A DNA stretch of 64,000 nt from Clostridia bacterium (GTDB lineage Bacteria; Bacillota; Clostridia; Oscillospirales; CAG-272): assembly GCA_017456895.1 (NCBI GenBank), contig JAFTIN010000011.1, positions 1 through 64,000 on the forward strand, read 5' to 3'. The notes beneath the pieces are model-generated. The model saw only the letters and a list, made by a program, of their open reading frames with translations, had not been told where the DNA came from and made no database searches. Positions 61,650 to 64,000 of this stretch are shown here, in pieces (position 1 is the stretch's first letter; each line of letters starts with the position of its first letter). Both the position numbers and the translations under genes were made by a program.

Positions 61650-61694
61650 AAGCCGAGCCGATAACCCGTGTTGAGTTATCGGCCCGTTTTTTAT
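61650..61694. terminator. Bidirectional terminator after the radical SAM gene
   Basis: GCCGATAAC (61657-61665) pairs with GTTATCGGC (61675-61683), with A6 before and T6 after. Confidence 0.85.
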
Positions 61695-61710
61695 TGTTTT
61701 TAGCTGAGAT

Positions 61711-63402
61711 TTATTCGCCTGCGCCTTCACCCTCGCCGCCTGCGCCTTCACCTTCGCCGCCTGCGCCGGGGATTACGACGTCATCGGGAAGAGTGGGATT
61801 TTCGCCCTTTGCCAGAGCGTCAGCGTAAGCCTGGTAGTAGGAGAGGAGCGCGTCGTTGATCTCCTTGTCGGTGATCTCGCCCTCGTGCTCGCCGTAGTTG
61901 TCAGCGATGTAGTCTACCATGCTCTTCTTGGTTTCCTCGTCTACGTTGAGGTTGTTGTCTGTGAGCGCCTTGTCGAGGTCGTCGGAGACAGCCTGCTTGT
62001 ACTCCTCCTCGGTCTCAAAGTCGGACTTGTTGTGGTTGAGTACGGTGGTGAGGTCCTCCTTGACGTTCTCGTACAGCTCGGTGGTATCCTCGTCAAAGCC
62101 GAGGGAATCCTGCATGATGGAGAGAGAAACCTTAGTAAGGGAGGTGATGATATGGTGCGCTCTGTCGTATTCATTGAGTCTGTCCATAAGCACGTCAACA
62201 GAGGTCTTGCCGTTTTCGTCCTTCTCGGTGAGTATATCTCTTACCGCGTCGGTAGCGCCGTTTCTGAGAGTGTCGATGAGTCCGCGGTCGCATACGATAA
62301 TATATACGTCCACGACGAGGTCGAGGTCTCCCTCAACCGTTTCTCTCGTAGTGGTTGCGAACATGCCCATAATGTCGTTTACAAGCACCTTTGCCGCACC
62401 CTCAACAGGGATATTGAGCTTGCCCTTCTGTACCGATATGCCGGCACCTCTGATAATGTCCGAGAGAAGGGAAGCGATAAGATCGCTGTCACCTATGTCG
62501 GCTACTGCGGCCTCGAGCGCATCCTTCTGCGCTTCGGTGGGATGGAACCAGTCTGTGCCGGGCTTGGCAACGGGGATGATATCCGCGATAACCTTTACCG
62601 CGCCTACACACTCCTTGCCCATATCCTTCTTTTCACCTTCGATCTTGACTGCGGTCATCTGATCGTATACGATCTTTCCGCCGTAAGCGTCAACAAGGTC
62701 AAACACGGGATTATCAGCGAGGTCGTTGATCACGGTGTTGTACGCCATTTCAATGTATGCATTGGGTTCCTCAACATCCTCGAGCAGAGGAGCTTTAGCC
62801 TCATCCGCAATGTTGCAAAGACCGCTGATGGGTATAATGACCACTGCCGCGATGATAATGCCCTGAGCAAGGCCTACAACGGCGCCGAGCAGGATGGAAA
62901 CCAGTCCTCTGCCGTAGCTGATAGCGCCTGCAAGACCTGCAAGGAGCTTGTATAAGAAGAATGTAAGGAATCTTAACAGATAGAAGAAAGTAATGAAGAG
63001 TATTGGAGCGATGACGATAGCGACTATCATCATCACGAAGATGGTTGCAGTACCGGCATCCATCTCGGAAAGAATGGGTTTAACAAGCTCAGGCATAGAG
63101 TTCGTTACGCCCGGAGCGTAGGACTCGAGGAGCGCGTCAACCGTTCCCGCTTCGCCCGATCCCTTGGCAGCGTAAGAAACGATCGCCTTCATGATCCAGC
63201 TCACAGCGAGTATAGAGCAGATCGCGGATGCTCCTACGGTAAAGAGGCGGATGACGGATTTAGAGAATCCGCGTGAGGCTCCGAAATAAATTCCGAGGAA
63301 TGCGCAAAGAGCGATAAAGGCGAAAATACCTACCGATATCATAGAGCCTATCGTTCCCTTAGCCATGGAAGCGTTAAAGTAGTCTACGTATTTAGCAAAC
63401 AT
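61711..63402 (-). CDS. CvpA-like membrane protein with large helical C-terminal region
   Basis: 563 residues. Residues 1-215 have four or five membrane helices in a CvpA-like layout (ISVGIFAFIALCAFLGIYFGASRGFSKSVIRL, SYGRGLVSILLGAVVGLAQGIIIAAVV). The remaining 350 residues are soluble and helical, acidic, and end in a Gly/Glu repeat (GGEGEGAGGEGEGAGE). CvpA itself is only about 160 residues, so this is a much extended form. CvpA is linked to envelope stress and colicin V export in enterobacteria; here the role is unknown. Confidence 0.7.
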   Translation of the reverse strand: MFAKYVDYFNASMAKGTIGSMISVGIFAFIALCAFLGIYFGASRGFSKSVIRLFTVGASAICSILAVSWIMKAIVSYAAKGSGEAGTVDALLESYAPGVTNSMPELVKPILSEMDAGTATIFVMMIVAIVIAPILFITFFYLLRFLTFFLYKLLAGLAGAISYGRGLVSILLGAVVGLAQGIIIAAVVIIPISGLCNIADEAKAPLLEDVEEPNAYIEMAYNTVINDLADNPVFDLVDAYGGKIVYDQMTAVKIEGEKKDMGKECVGAVKVIADIIPVAKPGTDWFHPTEAQKDALEAAVADIGDSDLIASLLSDIIRGAGISVQKGKLNIPVEGAAKVLVNDIMGMFATTTRETVEGDLDLVVDVYIIVCDRGLIDTLRNGATDAVRDILTEKDENGKTSVDVLMDRLNEYDRAHHIITSLTKVSLSIMQDSLGFDEDTTELYENVKEDLTTVLNHNKSDFETEEEYKQAVSDDLDKALTDNNLNVDEETKKSMVDYIADNYGEHEGEITDKEINDALLSYYQAYADALAKGENPTLPDDVVIPGAGGEGEGAGGEGEGAGE

Positions 63403-63446
63403 AATGTTCTTCCTTTCTAAATTAGGAAAATAATAAAGACAATTTA

Positions 63447-63475
63447 ATGATACTACTTTTTACCACTAAAGTCAA
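63447..63475 (-). promoter_or_regulatory. Proximal promoter of the CvpA-like gene
   Basis: On the minus strand TTGACT (63475-63470), 17 bases, TATCAT (63452-63447). Confidence 0.65.
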
Positions 63476-63524
63476 GACTTTTTGCTCGTTTCTATATTTT
63501 ACATTTTATTTTGTGGGGCGGAAA

Positions 63525-63593
63525 ATAAAAAAAAGATGGGCAATCAACTTGCCCACCAAAAATAATTTTATCATAAACGGAGGAGCTTGTCAA
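63525..63593 (-). promoter_or_regulatory. Minus-strand promoter followed at once by an intrinsic terminator
   Basis: On the minus strand TTGACA (63593-63588), 17 bases, TAAAAT (63570-63565). Transcription should start near 63558, and a TGGGCAA/TTGCCCA hairpin (63555-63537) with eight T follows directly. The predicted RNA is only about 30 bases unless the terminator is bypassed. Confidence 0.6.
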
Positions 63594-63683
63594 TAGATTT
63601 TCAGATCTTTCCTTTTGAAACCTGTGATATTTTACACTTTGTACACATCTTATAAAATTCTTTATGAAATTTCCTTAAAAGTG

Positions 63684-63712
63684 TTTACAATTCACAAATA
63701 TTGTGCTATACT
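63684..63712 (+). promoter_or_regulatory. Promoter of hpf
   Basis: TTTACA (63684-63689), 17 bases, TATACT (63707-63712). Confidence 0.75.
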
Positions 63713-63718
63713 AATAGT

Positions 63719-63838
63719 GCAAGAGGGGAGATCCCCGATATATCCGAATAATAATTTTTGGTATCTTGGGATACGGTGGAATTTCCCGTTTTGTATTCCA
63801 CACGAAAGGAAGCTCTCGGTTGAGAGCGGGTACACGGT
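63719..63838 (+). promoter_or_regulatory. Structured 5' leader of hpf
   Basis: About 120 bases with three consecutive hairpins: TATC/GATA (63762-63773), GTGGAAT/ATTCCAC (63776-63801) and GCTCTC/GAGAGC (63812-63827). AAAGGA (63805-63810) lies just before the third hairpin and 28 bases from the ATG, so it would only be close to the start when the hairpin is folded. Confidence 0.55.
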
Positions 63839-64000
63839 ATGAAGATTACTATTTACGGAAAGCAAATGACGGTCCGTGATTCACTCAAGGTTGCGGTTGA
63901 AAAGAAGCTTCTCAAATTCAACAAATTCTTTGGAGAAGATACCGAAGCCTTTGTAACCTGCAAGGTGCGCAAAGGAGTGAAGATAATCGAAATTACCGTA
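63839..64000 (+). CDS. hpf: Ribosome hibernation-promoting factor (3' partial)
   Basis: 54 residues before the right edge, starting MKITIYGKQMTVRDSLKVAVEKKLLKFNKFF, the N-terminal RaiA/YfiA beta-alpha-beta domain with its basic helix. HPF binds the 30S decoding region and, in the long form usual in Firmicutes, dimerises ribosomes into 100S particles during starvation. The long-form C-terminal domain lies beyond the window. The ATG at 63839 is the first in frame after the leader hairpins. Confidence 0.9.
   Translation, partial: MKITIYGKQMTVRDSLKVAVEKKLLKFNKFFGEDTEAFVTCKVRKGVKIIEITV

Noticed and set aside
63615..63842. Open frame overlapping the hpf promoter and leader
   Set aside because: It crosses the promoter and hairpins and ends just inside hpf; the hpf frame itself is clearly the real gene.

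Overview
The window is a chromosomal piece of an obligately anaerobic, low-to-mid GC Gram-positive bacterium, most likely an uncultivated gut- or rumen-type member of the Clostridia (Bacillota). The evidence is an oxygen-independent ribonucleotide reductase (NrdD) under a tandem NrdR operator, a PyrK/PyrD type B dihydroorotate dehydrogenase, oligoendopeptidase F, a YacP/Rae1-type NYN domain, a long-type hibernation factor start, strong AGGAGG-type ribosome binding sites and very regular TTGACA-17-TAAAAT promoters. No tRNA, rRNA, transposase, phage gene or CRISPR array was seen. The species cannot be named from the sequence.

Layout. 1-8.98 kb: a giant RHS/YD-repeat surface protein (cut by the left edge) with a C-terminal toxin, followed by an AT-rich tail of displaced RHS toxin tips and candidate immunity genes. 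The two displaced RHS fragments start with the same hairpin-plus-junction sequence. 9.0-12.5 kb: an MgtC-like membrane protein and the methionine pair metY-metA (acetyl-homoserine route). 12.5-13.05 kb: a cluster of intergenic repeats with relatives at 18.9-19.2 and 20.8 kb. 13.0-16.3 kb: a GH4 alpha-galactosidase divergent from an AraC regulator, then an EamA transporter. 16.3-18.9 kb: NrdR-controlled nrdD. 19.4-20.8 kb: a GH4 alpha-galacturonidase with the CHEV signature. 21.0-25.2 kb: two paralogous lipoproteins with His/Cys repeats, followed by a membrane-tethered XRE regulator.

25.3-33.3 kb is an amino-sugar locus: GH20 hexosaminidase and its AraC regulator on the minus strand, divergent from an overlapping operon of two Gfo/Idh/MocA dehydrogenases, a sugar isomerase-like TIM barrel, a divergent NagB and NagA. 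33.5-36.9 kb: a two-component system whose kinase has a long acidic low-complexity sensor loop, plus a GNAT enzyme overlapping it. 37.0-39.6 kb (minus): a TetM/EF-G-like GTPase fused to a Rae1/YacP ribosome-associated endoribonuclease domain. I consider this the most intriguing single gene. 39.7-42.6 kb (minus): an ATPase-FtsX ABC exporter fusion. 42.9-51.3 kb: a plus-strand run of pepF, a DUF1292 protein, an MFS permease, a PHP phosphoesterase, a zinc-ribbon membrane protein, dusB, an SDR, a flavin reductase with a basic tail, an XRE-like protein and a HIT protein.

51.4-60.5 kb (minus) is a nearly complete pyrimidine operon, pyrC-carB-pyrK-pyrD-pyrF-SGNH-pyrE-pyrB. It lacks carA and pyrR, has a leader too short for PyrR attenuation, and ends in a PyrB that carries a PyrI-type zinc module. 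The right end holds a radical SAM protein (TIGR01212 type), a CvpA-like membrane protein and the start of hpf with a structured leader. Function calls come from recognised motifs and remembered family features. No database search was possible.
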